Source: Hyphomicrobium zavarzinii ATCC 27496 (lineage in GTDB: Bacteria; Pseudomonadota; Alphaproteobacteria; Rhizobiales; Hyphomicrobiaceae). From it: a stretch of DNA of 64,000 nucleotides. This document shows positions 9,039 through 18,781 of the stretch, one piece after another; positions within the stretch are counted from its first letter, which is position 1, and each line of letters begins with the position of its first letter. The notes below the pieces were generated by a model. That model was not told the origin of the DNA and did not search any database. It worked only from the letters and a program-made list of their open reading frames with translations. The position numbers were made by a program, and so were the translations under genes. The stretch lies in the NCBI RefSeq assembly GCF_000383415.1, contig NZ_KB911260.1:62001-126000 (forward strand). Reading direction: 5' to 3'.

Positions 9039-10931
9039 ATGACACGGTATAGCAATCCTCTGCCGCATAATCCGGTGCCACCCAACCAGGTGCCGCATTC
9101 GCAGGGACGTCCCGCAGGTCAGAGCCCGCAGCCCGCTCACGCCCACATGCCGCATATGGACCACGAGCAGCCCGCATGGCCGTCGCAGGGCGTGCCGCGC
9201 ACGGGGCGCCCGGCTGCGCAGCAGCCCTATGCCGACCAAGGCTATCAGCCGGAGTATCCGGCTCCCGCGCCGCAGGATCCCTACGCGGCCCTTCGCCCCG
9301 ACGGGTACGGCTATTCTCAGCCGGCTCCCGCAGCGGACCCTTACGGTCTTGCCGGGTATTCGGCCCCGCAGCCGTCGGCCCCTTCGCAAGGCTACGGAGC
9401 CCGCCCGCCGCAGCAGCAGGCCCCTTCGCCGATGCCGCAGCCGTCCTATGAGCCCTATTCAGCCGCCGCCGATCCCTATGGCGCGAACGGCGGATATGGC
9501 TACGCCGGTCAGTCCAATCTGCAGGCTCCGCCGCCGTTCGGGGCTGCCCAGCCGCACGCGCAGCCCGCGCCTTCCGCGCCCGCCTTCGGCTCGTCCGGAC
9601 ACAGCTATGCCCAGCCTGCCGCGCCGCAGCCTCAGACCTCGCCCTACGGCGGGGGTTATGCGGCAGCACAAACCAATTCCTATGCGCCGCCTCGCGCGGA
9701 AGCGCCGCTCAATCCGCTGGCCGACCAGTGGGGCGCGCAGAGCCTCGCGCTCGATGCGCGGGATTATGATGGCCACGCCTACAGCGCTGGGGGCCTGAAC
9801 AACGCGTTGCAGCAGGGTGCGGCAGGGCAGTGGGGCGGCGATCCCTACGGCGAGCCGCAGATGGAGCCGGATCTCGGCGGCCAAGTCTATCAGAACAACG
9901 CCCAGCAGCCGCACGCTTCGTTCGACCAGAGCTACGCCGAGGACGACGCGCAGTACGAAGAGGAGCCGCGCCGCTCGAGCTGGAAGAAAGTCGTCGCGCT
10001 GGTAGCGTGCACGGTGGCCGTGGGCGGTGTACTAACGTTCGCCTACAGCAGCATCATGGGGCCGAGCAACAACGGGCCGACGCCGCTCGTGAAAGGCGCG
10101 ACGGGACCGACGAAGGTCAAGCCGTCGGAGCCGGGCGGCAAGCAGTTCGCCCATACGGACAGCAAGATCATGGGCCGCCTCGGGGAAGGCGCCGAGCCGG
10201 AAGCCGATGGCGCGGGTGTGCGCAAGGTTCCGGTGGTGGTGGTCGGACGCGATGGATCTATCCAGCCGCCGCCCGCAGCTCAACCCGCCGCCCCCCAGGA
10301 CGAGCAGACACGCGCCGTGGTGGCCGTGCCCGGCCTCACGGTCATCGATGGTCTCGGCGGTGCGCCCGCGGGAGGACCTTCGCCGAACCGCCCTGTTACG
10401 CCACGCACGCAGCCGCAGCAGCAGGCTTCGCCGCCGGTGCAGATGGTGACGGCCTCGGACACAGATCAGCCGGTGGTGGTCGCGCCATCGCAGCAGGCTC
10501 CTAAAAAGGCCGCCAACCTGATCGCCAACGCCGCGCCGTCCGAAACGGGCGCCGTGCAGACCAAGGCGGTCGCGACGCCCAAGGCCGAGCAGGCGGCGCC
10601 TGCGCCGAAGAAGGAGAAGGTCGCCGCGGTGGCCGCACCGGCTGCCGTCAGTCCGCAGCCGACGGGAGCGGGCTACGTGGCCGTGCTCGCGTCCGTTCCC
10701 GCCTCGGGCAGCAGCCGCATCGACGCGCTGAAGCAGTTCGCCGACATGCAGCAGAAGTACGGCACCATTCTCTCCAACAAGACGCCCGACGTTCAGGAGG
10801 CCAACCTCGGAACCAAGGGAACGTACCACCGCCTGCTCGTCGGGCCGCCTGGATCGCGCGATTCCGCCAACTCGGTGTGCGCGCAGCTCAAGGCCGAAGG
10901 CTACAGCGGGTGCTGGGTCACCGCGTACTAG
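9039..10931 (+). CDS. SPOR-domain inner-membrane protein with long Pro/Gln/Tyr-rich N-terminus
   Basis: A 630-residue protein with three parts. Residues 1-~310 are low complexity, rich in Pro, Gln, Ala, Tyr and Gly, and would be cytoplasmic. A single transmembrane helix follows an Arg/Lys cluster (RRSSWKKVVALVA...). The periplasmic part has a disordered Pro/Ala linker and ends in a SPOR domain (YVAVLASVPA to GCWVTAY). SPOR domains bind denuded glycan strands at division septa. I start at the ATG at 9039 because GAGAG and GAGG precede it. The position between argS and nagZ is standard in Hyphomicrobiales. A role in division or septal peptidoglycan is inferred from the domain. Confidence 0.88.
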   Translation: MTRYSNPLPHNPVPPNQVPHSQGRPAGQSPQPAHAHMPHMDHEQPAWPSQGVPRTGRPAAQQPYADQGYQPEYPAPAPQDPYAALRPDGYGYSQPAPAADPYGLAGYSAPQPSAPSQGYGARPPQQQAPSPMPQPSYEPYSAAADPYGANGGYGYAGQSNLQAPPPFGAAQPHAQPAPSAPAFGSSGHSYAQPAAPQPQTSPYGGGYAAAQTNSYAPPRAEAPLNPLADQWGAQSLALDARDYDGHAYSAGGLNNALQQGAAGQWGGDPYGEPQMEPDLGGQVYQNNAQQPHASFDQSYAEDDAQYEEEPRRSSWKKVVALVACTVAVGGVLTFAYSSIMGPSNNGPTPLVKGATGPTKVKPSEPGGKQFAHTDSKIMGRLGEGAEPEADGAGVRKVPVVVVGRDGSIQPPPAAQPAAPQDEQTRAVVAVPGLTVIDGLGGAPAGGPSPNRPVTPRTQPQQQASPPVQMVTASDTDQPVVVAPSQQAPKKAANLIANAAPSETGAVQTKAVATPKAEQAAPAPKKEKVAAVAAPAAVSPQPTGAGYVAVLASVPASGSSRIDALKQFADMQQKYGTILSNKTPDVQEANLGTKGTYHRLLVGPPGSRDSANSVCAQLKAEGYSGCWVTAY

Positions 10932-11108
10932 GCACGTGGACCTTTCGCTCCGTGACGAGCGGCCTGTGATCCGCTTCTGCAAGGCGGGACGGCGGATGCC
11001 GGAGACGGTCTCTCGTTATGGATGGCCGTTGGGCGTGGCCGGTGATCCTCCGTCCGCGAGATCCGGTCTCCGAGCCTCACATCCCTTTGCGAGGGCGAAA
11101 CCTCAAAC

Positions 11109-12140
11109 ATGACATCAGCCTTCATCACCGGCGTTTCCGGCGCGACGCTTTCGGCCGACGAGGCGCGCTTTCTCAAGTCCGCCGCACCGGCCGGTCTCAT
11201 CCTCTTTGCGCGCAATTGCGTGAGCCACGATCAGATCCGCCGTCTCGTCGGGGATGCGCGAGGCGCAGTCGGCAGCGACGATTTTCTCGTGCTGATCGAC
11301 CAGGAGGGCGGGCGCGTGCAGCGTCTGCGTCCTCCGCTCGGGCGCGCGCTTCCTCCGGCGGATGCCTACGCGTGCCTCTACGAGGACGATCCGGCGTGCG
11401 CTTGCGATGCCGCTTTCCTCGCGGCGCGATTGCTGGCCGACGATCTCAGGAACCTCGGGATCAACACCGATTGTGCGCCTGTCGTGGACGTACCTGTGCC
11501 CGGCGCCCATGACATCATCGGAGACCGCGCCTACGGGCGGGAGCCGCGGCAAGTCGCGGCGCTGGCGCGGGCGGTCGCGGAGGGCTTCATGGCGGGTGGC
11601 TTGCTGCCCGTGATCAAGCACATTCCGGGGCATGGGCGGGCCATGGCGGACAGCCATCTCGAGCTTCCCGTCGTCACCGAAGCGCGTGCGGTGCTGTCTG
11701 CTACCGATTTCGCGGCTTTCAAGGCGGTTGCCGACATGCCGGCGGCGATGACGGCGCACGTCGTGTTCACGGCCATCGATGGCGCCCAGCCGGCGAGCAC
11801 GTCGCGGACGGTGACGCAGGACGTGATCCGCGGCGAGATCGGCTTCGATGGGCTCCTGATGAGCGACGATCTCAGCATGAAGGCGCTTTCGGGCACGTTC
11901 CGGGAGCGCGCGGAGGGGGTGCTGAGCGCGGGCTCGGATCTGGCGTTGCACTGCAATGGGGTGCTCGCGGAGATGGAGGAAGTTGCGTCGGCCGTGCCAG
12001 TGCTGGCAGGCGATGCCCTGCGGCGGTTCGAGGCGGCTTTGGCCGTATTCCGGCGCAGGGAACCCTATGATTCGGGGCGCGCAGAGCAACAACTTGCGGT
12101 CGCACTGGGAACCGCAAGACGGCGCACTGAATCAGTGTAA
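11109..12140 (+). CDS. nagZ: beta-N-acetylhexosaminidase NagZ (GH3)
   Basis: A 343-residue single-domain glycoside hydrolase family 3 enzyme. The NagZ signature KHIPGHG is at residues 170-176, with the His that acts as general acid/base. The Asp nucleophile is near residue 253 in SDDLSMKAL, and the N-terminal DQEGGRVQRL strand is present. NagZ removes GlcNAc from anhydro-muropeptides in cytoplasmic peptidoglycan recycling. No signal peptide is visible, as expected. It is followed after ~80 bases by scpA in the same direction. Confidence 0.95.
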   Translation: MTSAFITGVSGATLSADEARFLKSAAPAGLILFARNCVSHDQIRRLVGDARGAVGSDDFLVLIDQEGGRVQRLRPPLGRALPPADAYACLYEDDPACACDAAFLAARLLADDLRNLGINTDCAPVVDVPVPGAHDIIGDRAYGREPRQVAALARAVAEGFMAGGLLPVIKHIPGHGRAMADSHLELPVVTEARAVLSATDFAAFKAVADMPAAMTAHVVFTAIDGAQPASTSRTVTQDVIRGEIGFDGLLMSDDLSMKALSGTFRERAEGVLSAGSDLALHCNGVLAEMEEVASAVPVLAGDALRRFEAALAVFRRREPYDSGRAEQQLAVALGTARRRTESV

Positions 12141-12220
12141 TCTGGCGAAAAGATTCCTATTTTGCGCTTGGACCTTGCGCGAAGCAGGACAGATCGCAGG
12201 GATTGGCGAGTGCTGGATCG

Positions 12221-13090
12221 ATGATCGACGACGCTGGGCAGATGGGCGAAGGCGAGCAGGGCTGGGAAGCGCCCGATCGCGATCTCGCGCCCGCGGCGTC
12301 GGAAGCGCTCATCGTCGACGTGGCCGGTTTCGAGGGTCCGCTCGATCTGCTGCTCGCGTTGGCGCGCACGCACAAAGTCGACATCTCGAAGATCTCGATC
12401 CTGGCGCTCGTCGACCAGTATCTCGCCTACATCCACGAGGCGCAGCGGCTCAAGATCGAGATCGCGGCCGACTATCTGGTGATGGCAGCGTGGCTGACGT
12501 TCCTGAAGTCACGGCTGATCCTGCCGCGCGAGGAGAAGGCGGGCGACGAGCTTTCGGCGGAGGAGATGGCGCAGAAGCTGTCGTTCCGCCTGATGCGCCT
12601 CGAGGCGATGCGCCGCGCGATCGGCGAGTTGATGACGCGCAAGCGTCTCGATCGCGACGTGTTCCAGCGCGGCATGCCCGAGCAGACGCAGACGGTGAGT
12701 GAAGTGAAGTGGACGGCGGAGATCTACGATCTCCTCAAGTCCTATGCGGATCTGCGCCGGCGCACCATCAAGGTCACGCATGTGGTCAAGGCACGCCGCG
12801 TGTGGTCCATCAAGCAGGCGCGCACGAAGCTCGAAACCCTCGTCGGGCAGGCGATCAGCGATTGGGTGGAGCTCGATAGCTGTCTCAAGACGTATCTCGC
12901 TACCGTCGAGGAGGACAAGACGGTGCTCGCAAGCTCCTTCGGCGCGACGCTGGAAATGGCGCGCGAGGGCATGATCGATCTGCGCCAGGACGAGCCGTTT
13001 GCTCCGATCTACATGCGCAAGCGCGAAGCGGGCGCCGAATGGCAGCGTCTCGAGGTGGTTTACGGCGGATCTCAGCCCTCCGGCGCATGA
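12221..13090 (+). CDS. scpA: segregation and condensation protein A
   Basis: A 289-residue kleisin. The N-terminal SMC-head-binding motif is clear (FEGPLDLLLALARTHKVDI), followed by the helical ADYLVMAAWLTFLKSRLILP segment and a C-terminal winged helix (LEVVYGG near the end). It bridges Smc heads and recruits ScpB for chromosome condensation and segregation. ATG 12221 is preferred over the upstream TTG because the first ~35 residues are already an acidic disordered extension. It lies 108 bases upstream of scpB. Confidence 0.94.
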   Translation: MIDDAGQMGEGEQGWEAPDRDLAPAASEALIVDVAGFEGPLDLLLALARTHKVDISKISILALVDQYLAYIHEAQRLKIEIAADYLVMAAWLTFLKSRLILPREEKAGDELSAEEMAQKLSFRLMRLEAMRRAIGELMTRKRLDRDVFQRGMPEQTQTVSEVKWTAEIYDLLKSYADLRRRTIKVTHVVKARRVWSIKQARTKLETLVGQAISDWVELDSCLKTYLATVEEDKTVLASSFGATLEMAREGMIDLRQDEPFAPIYMRKREAGAEWQRLEVVYGGSQPSGA

Positions 13091-13198
13091 GGCGCGGTGA
13101 GGATGCGAGAGGTTCGCTCCGCGTGATGAGCAAGGGTGGTTGCGGTTTTTCGAGTGGTGGTTCCAACGGCGATCTCACCCGGACATAAGGATGGCGAC

Positions 13199-14080
13199 AT
13201 GGTTCCGCCGAAACTGAGACTGGTGACCCGCGACGGGATCGAGGACGATCTTGCAGGCGATGAGCCCGAAGCGCAGGAGGCGATCGAGCTTGCGCGCGCT
13301 CTTTCCGAGGCGGACGCGGTGGAAGCCGGACGCGCGCCGAGGGCGGAGGATCGTCTCGCGGATCTGCGTATCGTGGAGGCGCTGCTGTTCGCCTCCTCGA
13401 CGCCGCTCGACGAGGAGTGGCTCGCAAAGCATCTGCGCCACGGCAGCGACATCGGCGCGCTGCTCTCCGACATCAAGGCGCTCTATGCGCCGCGCGGCGT
13501 GAACCTCGTGCGCGTGGCCGGCAAGTGGGTGTTCCGCACGGCCGAGGACCTCGGCTATCTGCTGGAACGGGAGACGGTCGAGGAGCGGCGGCTTTCGCGG
13601 GCTGCACTCGAGACGCTGGCGATCATCGCCTATCACCAGCCGGTGACGCGCGCCGAGATCGAGGAGATCCGCGGCGTCACGACGTCGGCCGGTACGCTCG
13701 ACATCCTGATGGAAGCGGGCTGGATCCGTCCGCGTGGACGGCGCCGCGCGCCGGGCAAGCCGCTCACCTACGGAACGACGGACAGCTTCCTCGCGCACTT
13801 CGGTCTCGACAGCGTGAAGGACCTCCCGGGGCTCGCCGATCTCAAGGCGCAGGGGCTGCTCGACGGACATCTCCCGCCGGGCTTCACGGTACCCGACCCG
13901 TCTATGGTCGCGTCCCTCATGCCGGACGAGCTTCCGCTCGAAGAGCCTGCCGAAGAGGAGCAGTCGCCTGAGGAGGATGAGGGCGAGGAGGCCGGCGCCG
14001 ATCAGGAGACCGGCGACGAGGACGATGAGGCGGGCGCGCCATCCGCATCCGCGGATGGTCCGCCGGAGCCGCAAGACTAG
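13199..14080 (+). CDS. scpB: segregation and condensation protein B
   Basis: A 293-residue protein with two winged-helix domains typical of ScpB: RIVEALLFASSTPLDEEWLA near the N-terminus, then ALETLAIIAYHQPVTRAEIEEIRGV and the GRRRAPGKPLTYGTT turn. The last ~60 residues are highly acidic and probably disordered, an extension often seen in alphaproteobacterial ScpB. The start is set by AAGGA seven bases upstream of ATG 13199. ScpB dimers bind ScpA within the Smc complex. Confidence 0.94.
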   Translation: MVPPKLRLVTRDGIEDDLAGDEPEAQEAIELARALSEADAVEAGRAPRAEDRLADLRIVEALLFASSTPLDEEWLAKHLRHGSDIGALLSDIKALYAPRGVNLVRVAGKWVFRTAEDLGYLLERETVEERRLSRAALETLAIIAYHQPVTRAEIEEIRGVTTSAGTLDILMEAGWIRPRGRRRAPGKPLTYGTTDSFLAHFGLDSVKDLPGLADLKAQGLLDGHLPPGFTVPDPSMVASLMPDELPLEEPAEEEQSPEEDEGEEAGADQETGDEDDEAGAPSASADGPPEPQD

Positions 14081-14277
14081 TTTGAGGCTCTTTGGTGGGG
14101 GGTGGGCGGCTCCAATCGCCGGAACGGTGGCTATCCTCGCCCCGTGTCAATTCCAGCCCTTGATGTTAACGATCAAAGTCGGGAATGTTGCCTGCAGGTG
14201 ATTGCCGGGGCATGGTCCGCTGCGAGGGTGGGGCGCTGCGGCGCACGCCTGGTCCGATCCGGCGCATCAAGCCGGCC

Positions 14278-15459
14278 ATGAAGGTTTGCTCCCCCGTGGT
14301 ACGCTGGTTGTTCAAGAGATCTCCGAAACCTCCGACGGAGCCCGCGCTGGCAGGGTCTCCGCGCGTGCGCGCAGGGGCGACGTTCGCGGCCCGCCTCTCG
14401 TTCGACGCCGTCACTAAGCGCTACGGTGAGCGGCTGGCGCTCGACGGGCTTTCGCTCGACGTAGAGCCGGGCGAGGTGGTGTGCCTGCTGGGGCCATCGG
14501 GATGCGGCAAGACCACGCTGTTGCGGGTGGCGGCCGGTATCGAGCGGCCGACCTCCGGGCGCATCCTCATCAGCGATATTGAGGTTGCCGGCCCCGCGCG
14601 CTTCGTGCAGCCCGAGGATCGCGGCGTCGGGCTGATGTTTCAGGACTTCGCGCTGTTTCCCCATCTCACCATCGTCGAGAACGTCGCGTTCGGCCTCAAG
14701 GCGCTGCCGCGAGAGGATGCGCGCCGGGAAGCCCTCCTGATGCTCTCGCGCGTGGGGCTCGAGCGCTACGCGGATCAATATCCGCACATCCTTTCGGGCG
14801 GACAGCAGCAGCGCGTTGCGCTGGCGCGCGCCATTGTTCCGCGGCCGGCCGTGATGCTCATGGACGAGCCGTTCTCGGGGCTCGACGTGCAGTTGCGCGA
14901 CGTCATGCAGGAGGAGACGCTGGAGCTCCTCAACGAGACACGGGCGACCACGATGATCGTCACGCACGATCCGGAAGAGGCCATGCGCATCGGCGACCGC
15001 ATCGCGGTGATGCGCGCGGGACGCCTCATCCAGACGGGCCGGGCGCAGGATCTCTATCATCGTCCCGCCGCTCTGTTCGTCGCGCGATTGTTCTCTGAGA
15101 TCAACGAGATCACCTATCGGGTTGCGGGCGGGCGCATCTCGACGCCGATCGGATCGCTGCCGGCTGAAGGCGTCACGGAGGGGGCGCTTGCGACCCTCTG
15201 CGTCCGTGAGCGGGGTGTGGGGATCGTCGCGGCTCCATCCAACGGGAGCGGCTCCGCGCCGGGGCTCGCGGCACGGGTGCGGAGTGCCAAGTTCCTGGGG
15301 GATGCCGTGCGCTACGAGGTGGTCGCGGAGGGCTTCGATGAGCCCATCAACGTGCGGGCAAATGTGGGCTCGCCGTTCGAGAAGGGCAGCGAGGTGCGAC
15401 TTCATATCGACCCCGGGCAGGTGCTCATCTTCCCGCCCTGTGCCGACAAAGTAGTTTAA
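14278..15459 (+). CDS. ABC transporter ATP-binding protein, FbpC/PotA type (orphan)
   Basis: A 393-residue ATPase with Walker A GPSGCGKTT, Q-loop MFQDFALFPHLT, signature LSGGQQQRVALARA, Walker B VMLMDEPFSGLD and switch His in IVTHDPEEA. A C-terminal TOBE-like segment follows. This architecture is that of importers for ferric iron, polyamines or similar (CUT1/Fbp families). No permease or solute-binding protein lies nearby, so its partners must be encoded elsewhere. It sits between scpB and tatA, which are usually close together in related genomes. The start is uncertain: an ATG at 14185 is also in frame, with no clear ribosome-binding site for either. Confidence 0.85.
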   Translation: MKVCSPVVRWLFKRSPKPPTEPALAGSPRVRAGATFAARLSFDAVTKRYGERLALDGLSLDVEPGEVVCLLGPSGCGKTTLLRVAAGIERPTSGRILISDIEVAGPARFVQPEDRGVGLMFQDFALFPHLTIVENVAFGLKALPREDARREALLMLSRVGLERYADQYPHILSGGQQQRVALARAIVPRPAVMLMDEPFSGLDVQLRDVMQEETLELLNETRATTMIVTHDPEEAMRIGDRIAVMRAGRLIQTGRAQDLYHRPAALFVARLFSEINEITYRVAGGRISTPIGSLPAEGVTEGALATLCVRERGVGIVAAPSNGSGSAPGLAARVRSAKFLGDAVRYEVVAEGFDEPINVRANVGSPFEKGSEVRLHIDPGQVLIFPPCADKVV

Positions 15460-15548
15460 ATATCAGTATATTAATTCGCGGGCTTCTGCCCCGCCCTACG
15501 CTTGCGAGGGGGGTGGGTTTCTGCAATAGTGGGCCTGAGCCTATGCGA

Positions 15549-15567
15549 CGCGTCGTGTGACGACGCG
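15549..15567. repeat. 8-bp perfect inverted repeat upstream of tatA
   Basis: CGCGTCGT at 15549-15556 pairs with ACGACGCG at 15560-15567 across a three-base loop. It lies 90 bases after the ABC ATPase stop and about 125 bases before tatA. There is no T-run, so it is either a weak terminator for the upstream gene or an operator-like site. Confidence 0.35.
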
Positions 15568-15692
15568 GGAGCGGGACGCTTGAGAAAGGTCAACCTCACA
15601 AGCGTACCAAGCTCTAAACAATTTAAGTCAGACCATCGCCTTAGCGCGGATCGTCAGGATCGCGCAGGCTCGTGGTCGAGAGGAGGCGTTTC

Positions 15693-15908
15693 ATGGGGTT
15701 GAGTGCGACCCATCTGTTGTTGCTCTTGGTCATTGTCGTGCTGTTGTTTGGCCGTAACAAGATTTCGGACCTGATGGGCGACGTGGCACGGGGCATCAAG
15801 AGCTTCAAGAAAGGGTTGTCCGAGGACGAGCCTTCCGTGGCGGATCCCAAGGTGATCGACAACCCGGCACAGCACGCCGCCGAGCGCGACAAGTCGAAGG
15901 CGGGTTGA
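15693..15908 (+). CDS. tatA: Sec-independent translocase subunit TatA
   Basis: A 71-residue protein with one N-terminal transmembrane helix ([12 protein letters not shown]), the [23 protein letters not shown] amphipathic helix, and a short acidic/basic tail. This is the TatA topology; TatA oligomerises to form the conduit for folded Tat substrates. A perfect AGGAGG lies seven bases before ATG 15693. It is followed by tatB and tatC as one operon. Confidence 0.95.
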   Translation: MGLSATHLLLLLVIVVLLFGRNKISDLMGDVARGIKSFKKGLSEDEPSVADPKVIDNPAQHAAERDKSKAG

Positions 15909-16039
15909 CCGCGAGCAGGGGTTTCGTTCCTCTCGCGCAGTCTTTTTGCGAGACATGGGGCGTGAGCGGCCGCGGGTAAGCCGGATGGGTTCCGGCACCG
16001 CAGCTGCTCGAGCTTTCTCGCTTTTATCTGGACGTTCCG

Positions 16040-16492
16040 ATGTTCGATGTCAGTTGGAGCGAGCTTCTCATCCTCGGCCTCGTCACGCTGATCTTCGTGG
16101 GGCCGAAGGAGCTGCCGCGCTTTCTCGGCACGCTCGGCAAGTATGCGGGCGTCGTCCGCCGCCAGGCCAACGAGTTCCGCAGCGTGTTCGAGCAGGCGAT
16201 GCGGGAAGCCGAGATGGACCAGATCCAGAAGGAAATGCGGGATGTGCGCGACGGCGTGAAAGCCTCTCTCGACCAGGCGACGCGGTCGGTGGATGCCGTA
16301 AAGTCGGCCGCGCGGGTGGATAGCGGGACGCCTGCGGCCGCTTCCAAGCCGGTGAGCGCGCCGGAAGGCGAGCGCTCTATCGCGCCTCCGTCCTCGTCCC
16401 AAGAGACCGTACACGCGGCGGATCAGCCGGAGGCAGACGTTAAGTCCTCTCCGGAGAAGCCCGCCTCCGAGACCACGGCGGGGCAAGCCTGA
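16040..16492 (+). CDS. tatB: Sec-independent translocase subunit TatB
   Basis: A 150-residue protein starting MFDVSWSELLILGLVTLIFVGPKELP, the TatB-specific N-terminus with the conserved Glu in the membrane helix and the GPKELP hinge. A long charged amphipathic helix and a disordered Pro/Ser/Ala-rich tail follow. TatB with TatC forms the receptor for twin-arginine signal peptides. Its stop overlaps the tatC start by one base (TGATG), indicating translational coupling. Confidence 0.95.
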   Translation: MFDVSWSELLILGLVTLIFVGPKELPRFLGTLGKYAGVVRRQANEFRSVFEQAMREAEMDQIQKEMRDVRDGVKASLDQATRSVDAVKSAARVDSGTPAAASKPVSAPEGERSIAPPSSSQETVHAADQPEADVKSSPEKPASETTAGQA

Positions 16493-17304
16493 TGCAGGAG
16501 AGCCTTCCGCGTCCCGGACAAGACGATATCGACGCCTCGAAAGCGCCGCTGCTCGACCATCTGATCGAGCTGCGCCAGCGGCTCATCTACGCCGCCGTCG
16601 CCTTCTTCGCGATGTTCATCCTCTGCTTCACGATCGCACGGCACATCTACGACGTGCTGGTGTGGCCGTACGTCTGGGCGTCGGGCAGCGACCATGTCCG
16701 CCTCATTGCCACGCATTTCCTCGAGCAGATCTTCACGCACCTGAAGCTTGCGATGTTCGGCGCGGCCTTCCTTTCGTTCCCGGTGATCGCGGCGCAGGTC
16801 TACAAATTCGTGGCACCGGGTCTCTACAAGAACGAGCGCAACGCGTTTCTGCCGTATCTGATCGCGACGCCGGTGTTCTTCGTGCTCGGCGCGATGGTCG
16901 TCTACTTCATGGCGATGCCCATCCTGATCAAGTTCTCGATGGGGCTCGCCCATACGGCGAGCGAGGGCCCGGCAACGATCGAGCTGATGCCGAAGGTGTC
17001 GGAATACCTCTCGTTGATCATGACGCTGATCTTCGGGTTCGGGCTCTGCTTCCAGCTTCCGGTTGTGCTGACGCTCTTGGCGCGGGCCGGGATTGTCACG
17101 GCCGCTACGCTGCGGAGCGGGCGCCGGTTCGCCATCGTCGGCATTTTCGCCGTGGCGGCGGTGCTGACCCCGCCGGACGCGCTCAGCATGGTCATCATGG
17201 CGCTTCCGACCACGCTGCTCTACGAGCTTTCGATCCTGGCGGTTGCTTGGGTCGAGAAGAAGCAGGCGGCGGCCGAGGCCGGGCGCGACGTGGCTTCCAG
17301 CTAG
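16492..17304 (+). CDS. tatC: Sec-independent translocase subunit TatC
   Basis: A 270-residue polytopic protein with six predicted membrane helices. Family motifs include PLLDHLIELRQRL at the N-terminus, the EQIFTHLKLAMFGAAFLSFPVIAAQVYKFVAPGL block, and the conserved Glu/Phe region FGFGLCFQLPVV. TatC is the core receptor that binds the twin-arginine motif. It is translationally coupled to tatB. Confidence 0.97.
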   Translation: MQESLPRPGQDDIDASKAPLLDHLIELRQRLIYAAVAFFAMFILCFTIARHIYDVLVWPYVWASGSDHVRLIATHFLEQIFTHLKLAMFGAAFLSFPVIAAQVYKFVAPGLYKNERNAFLPYLIATPVFFVLGAMVVYFMAMPILIKFSMGLAHTASEGPATIELMPKVSEYLSLIMTLIFGFGLCFQLPVVLTLLARAGIVTAATLRSGRRFAIVGIFAVAAVLTPPDALSMVIMALPTTLLYELSILAVAWVEKKQAAAEAGRDVASS

Positions 17305-17307
17305 CCT

Positions 17308-17323
17308 CCGGTCTTCGGACCGG
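17308..17323 (+). terminator. UUCG-capped hairpin just after tatC
   Basis: CCGGTC at 17308-17313 pairs with GACCGG at 17318-17323 around a TTCG tetraloop, immediately after the tatC stop. No T-run follows, so it may act as an mRNA 3' stabiliser or partial terminator ahead of serS. Confidence 0.35.
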
Positions 17324-17445
17324 GGGCCACCCCAACGCGACCTCTCCGTAAGCGCGCAGACGTGTCGCCTGGTCGTCTGGACCTCCGGCGCGCCCCGCCC
17401 TATAGGTCTCTCAGTTCACAACCGACTCTCGCCCGAGGCATTCCC

Positions 17446-18729
17446 GTGTTCGACATCAAGTGGATCAGAGACAACGCCGAGGCCTTCGATGCCGGGCTCA
17501 AAAGCCGTGGGCTCGAGCCGCTTTCGCCCAAGCTGATCGAGCTGGACGAGGCGCGCCGCCGCCACCTCGCCAAGCTCCAGGATGCCCAGAGCCGCCGGAA
17601 TGCCGTTTCGAAAGAGATCGGCAAGGCGAAAGCCGCCAAGGACGAGGCCCTCGCGACCAAGCTCATGGCGGAGGTGGCCGAGCTCAAGGAGGTCATCCAG
17701 CAGGGCGAGGAGGAGGAGCGCGCGCTCACCAAGGCGGTGGACGATGCGTTGTCCGTCATCCCCAATCTTCCGCGTGAGGATGTTCCGCTCGGCAAGGACG
17801 AGACCGGCAACGTCGAGGTGCGCCGCGTCGGCACGCCGCGCGCGTTCGACTTCAAGCCCAAGCAGCATTTCGAGATCGGCGAGGCGCTGGGCCTCATGGA
17901 TTTCGAGACAGCGGGCAAGGTGTCGGGGGCACGCTTTGTGTTTCTGAAGGGCGCTCTTTCGCGTCTCGACCGGGCCATCGGCTCGTTCATGCTCGACCTG
18001 CACACGACCACGTTCGGCTACACCGAGACGAACCCGCCGCTGCTCGTGCGGGACGACGCGGCCTTCGGGACCGGCAACCTGCCGAAGTTTGCGGAAGACC
18101 TGTTCCAGACGACCAACGGCTACTGGCTGATCCCGACGGCGGAGATCTCGCTCACCAACGTGGTCCGCGACCAGATTCTGGACGAGGCGCAGCTCCCGAT
18201 CCGCATGACGGCGTGGACGCCGTGCTTCCGCTCGGAAGCGGGCGCGGCGGGGCGCGATACGCGCGGTATGATCCGCCAGCATCAATTCTCCAAGGTGGAG
18301 CTGGTCTCGATCACGACGCCGGAGGAGAGCCTCGCCGAGCACGAGCGCATGACCAATTGCGCCGAAGAGGTGCTGAAGCGGCTCGGGCTTCCCTATCGCA
18401 CCATGCTTCTGTGCACGGGCGACATGGGCTTCGCCTCGCGTAAGACCTATGACCTTGAGGTGTGGCTGCCAGGGCAGGATGCCTATCGCGAGATCTCGTC
18501 GTGCTCGGTGTGCGGCGATTTCCAGGCGCGCCGCATGGGTGCGCGCTATCGCGCGAAGGGCAGCAAGGACGTTCGCTTCGTGCACACCTTGAACGGCTCG
18601 GGCCTTGCCGTCGGGCGCACGCTCGTCGCGGTGCTCGAAAACTATCAGCAGGCCGATGGCTCCGTCATAATTCCCGAGGCGTTGCAGCCGTACATGGGCG
18701 GGGCGACGAAGATCGAGAAGGCAAACTGA
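17446..18729 (+). CDS. serS: seryl-tRNA synthetase
   Basis: A 427-residue class II synthetase, the normal SerRS length, when begun at the GTG at 17446 (GAGG eight bases upstream; the product starts (M)[21 protein letters not shown]). Residues ~30-105 form the antiparallel coiled-coil arm that contacts tRNA-Ser. Motif 2 is [21 protein letters not shown] and motif 3 is [17 protein letters not shown]. The longer ORF upstream adds 28 residues unlike any SerRS. Confidence 0.96.
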   Translation: MFDIKWIRDNAEAFDAGLKSRGLEPLSPKLIELDEARRRHLAKLQDAQSRRNAVSKEIGKAKAAKDEALATKLMAEVAELKEVIQQGEEEERALTKAVDDALSVIPNLPREDVPLGKDETGNVEVRRVGTPRAFDFKPKQHFEIGEALGLMDFETAGKVSGARFVFLKGALSRLDRAIGSFMLDLHTTTFGYTETNPPLLVRDDAAFGTGNLPKFAEDLFQTTNGYWLIPTAEISLTNVVRDQILDEAQLPIRMTAWTPCFRSEAGAAGRDTRGMIRQHQFSKVELVSITTPEESLAEHERMTNCAEEVLKRLGLPYRTMLLCTGDMGFASRKTYDLEVWLPGQDAYREISSCSVCGDFQARRMGARYRAKGSKDVRFVHTLNGSGLAVGRTLVAVLENYQQADGSVIIPEALQPYMGGATKIEKAN

Positions 18730-18781
18730 GGCGTTCCGCTTTCACCAGCAGAGCGGGACCGATTTGGAGATGGTACGTCAG

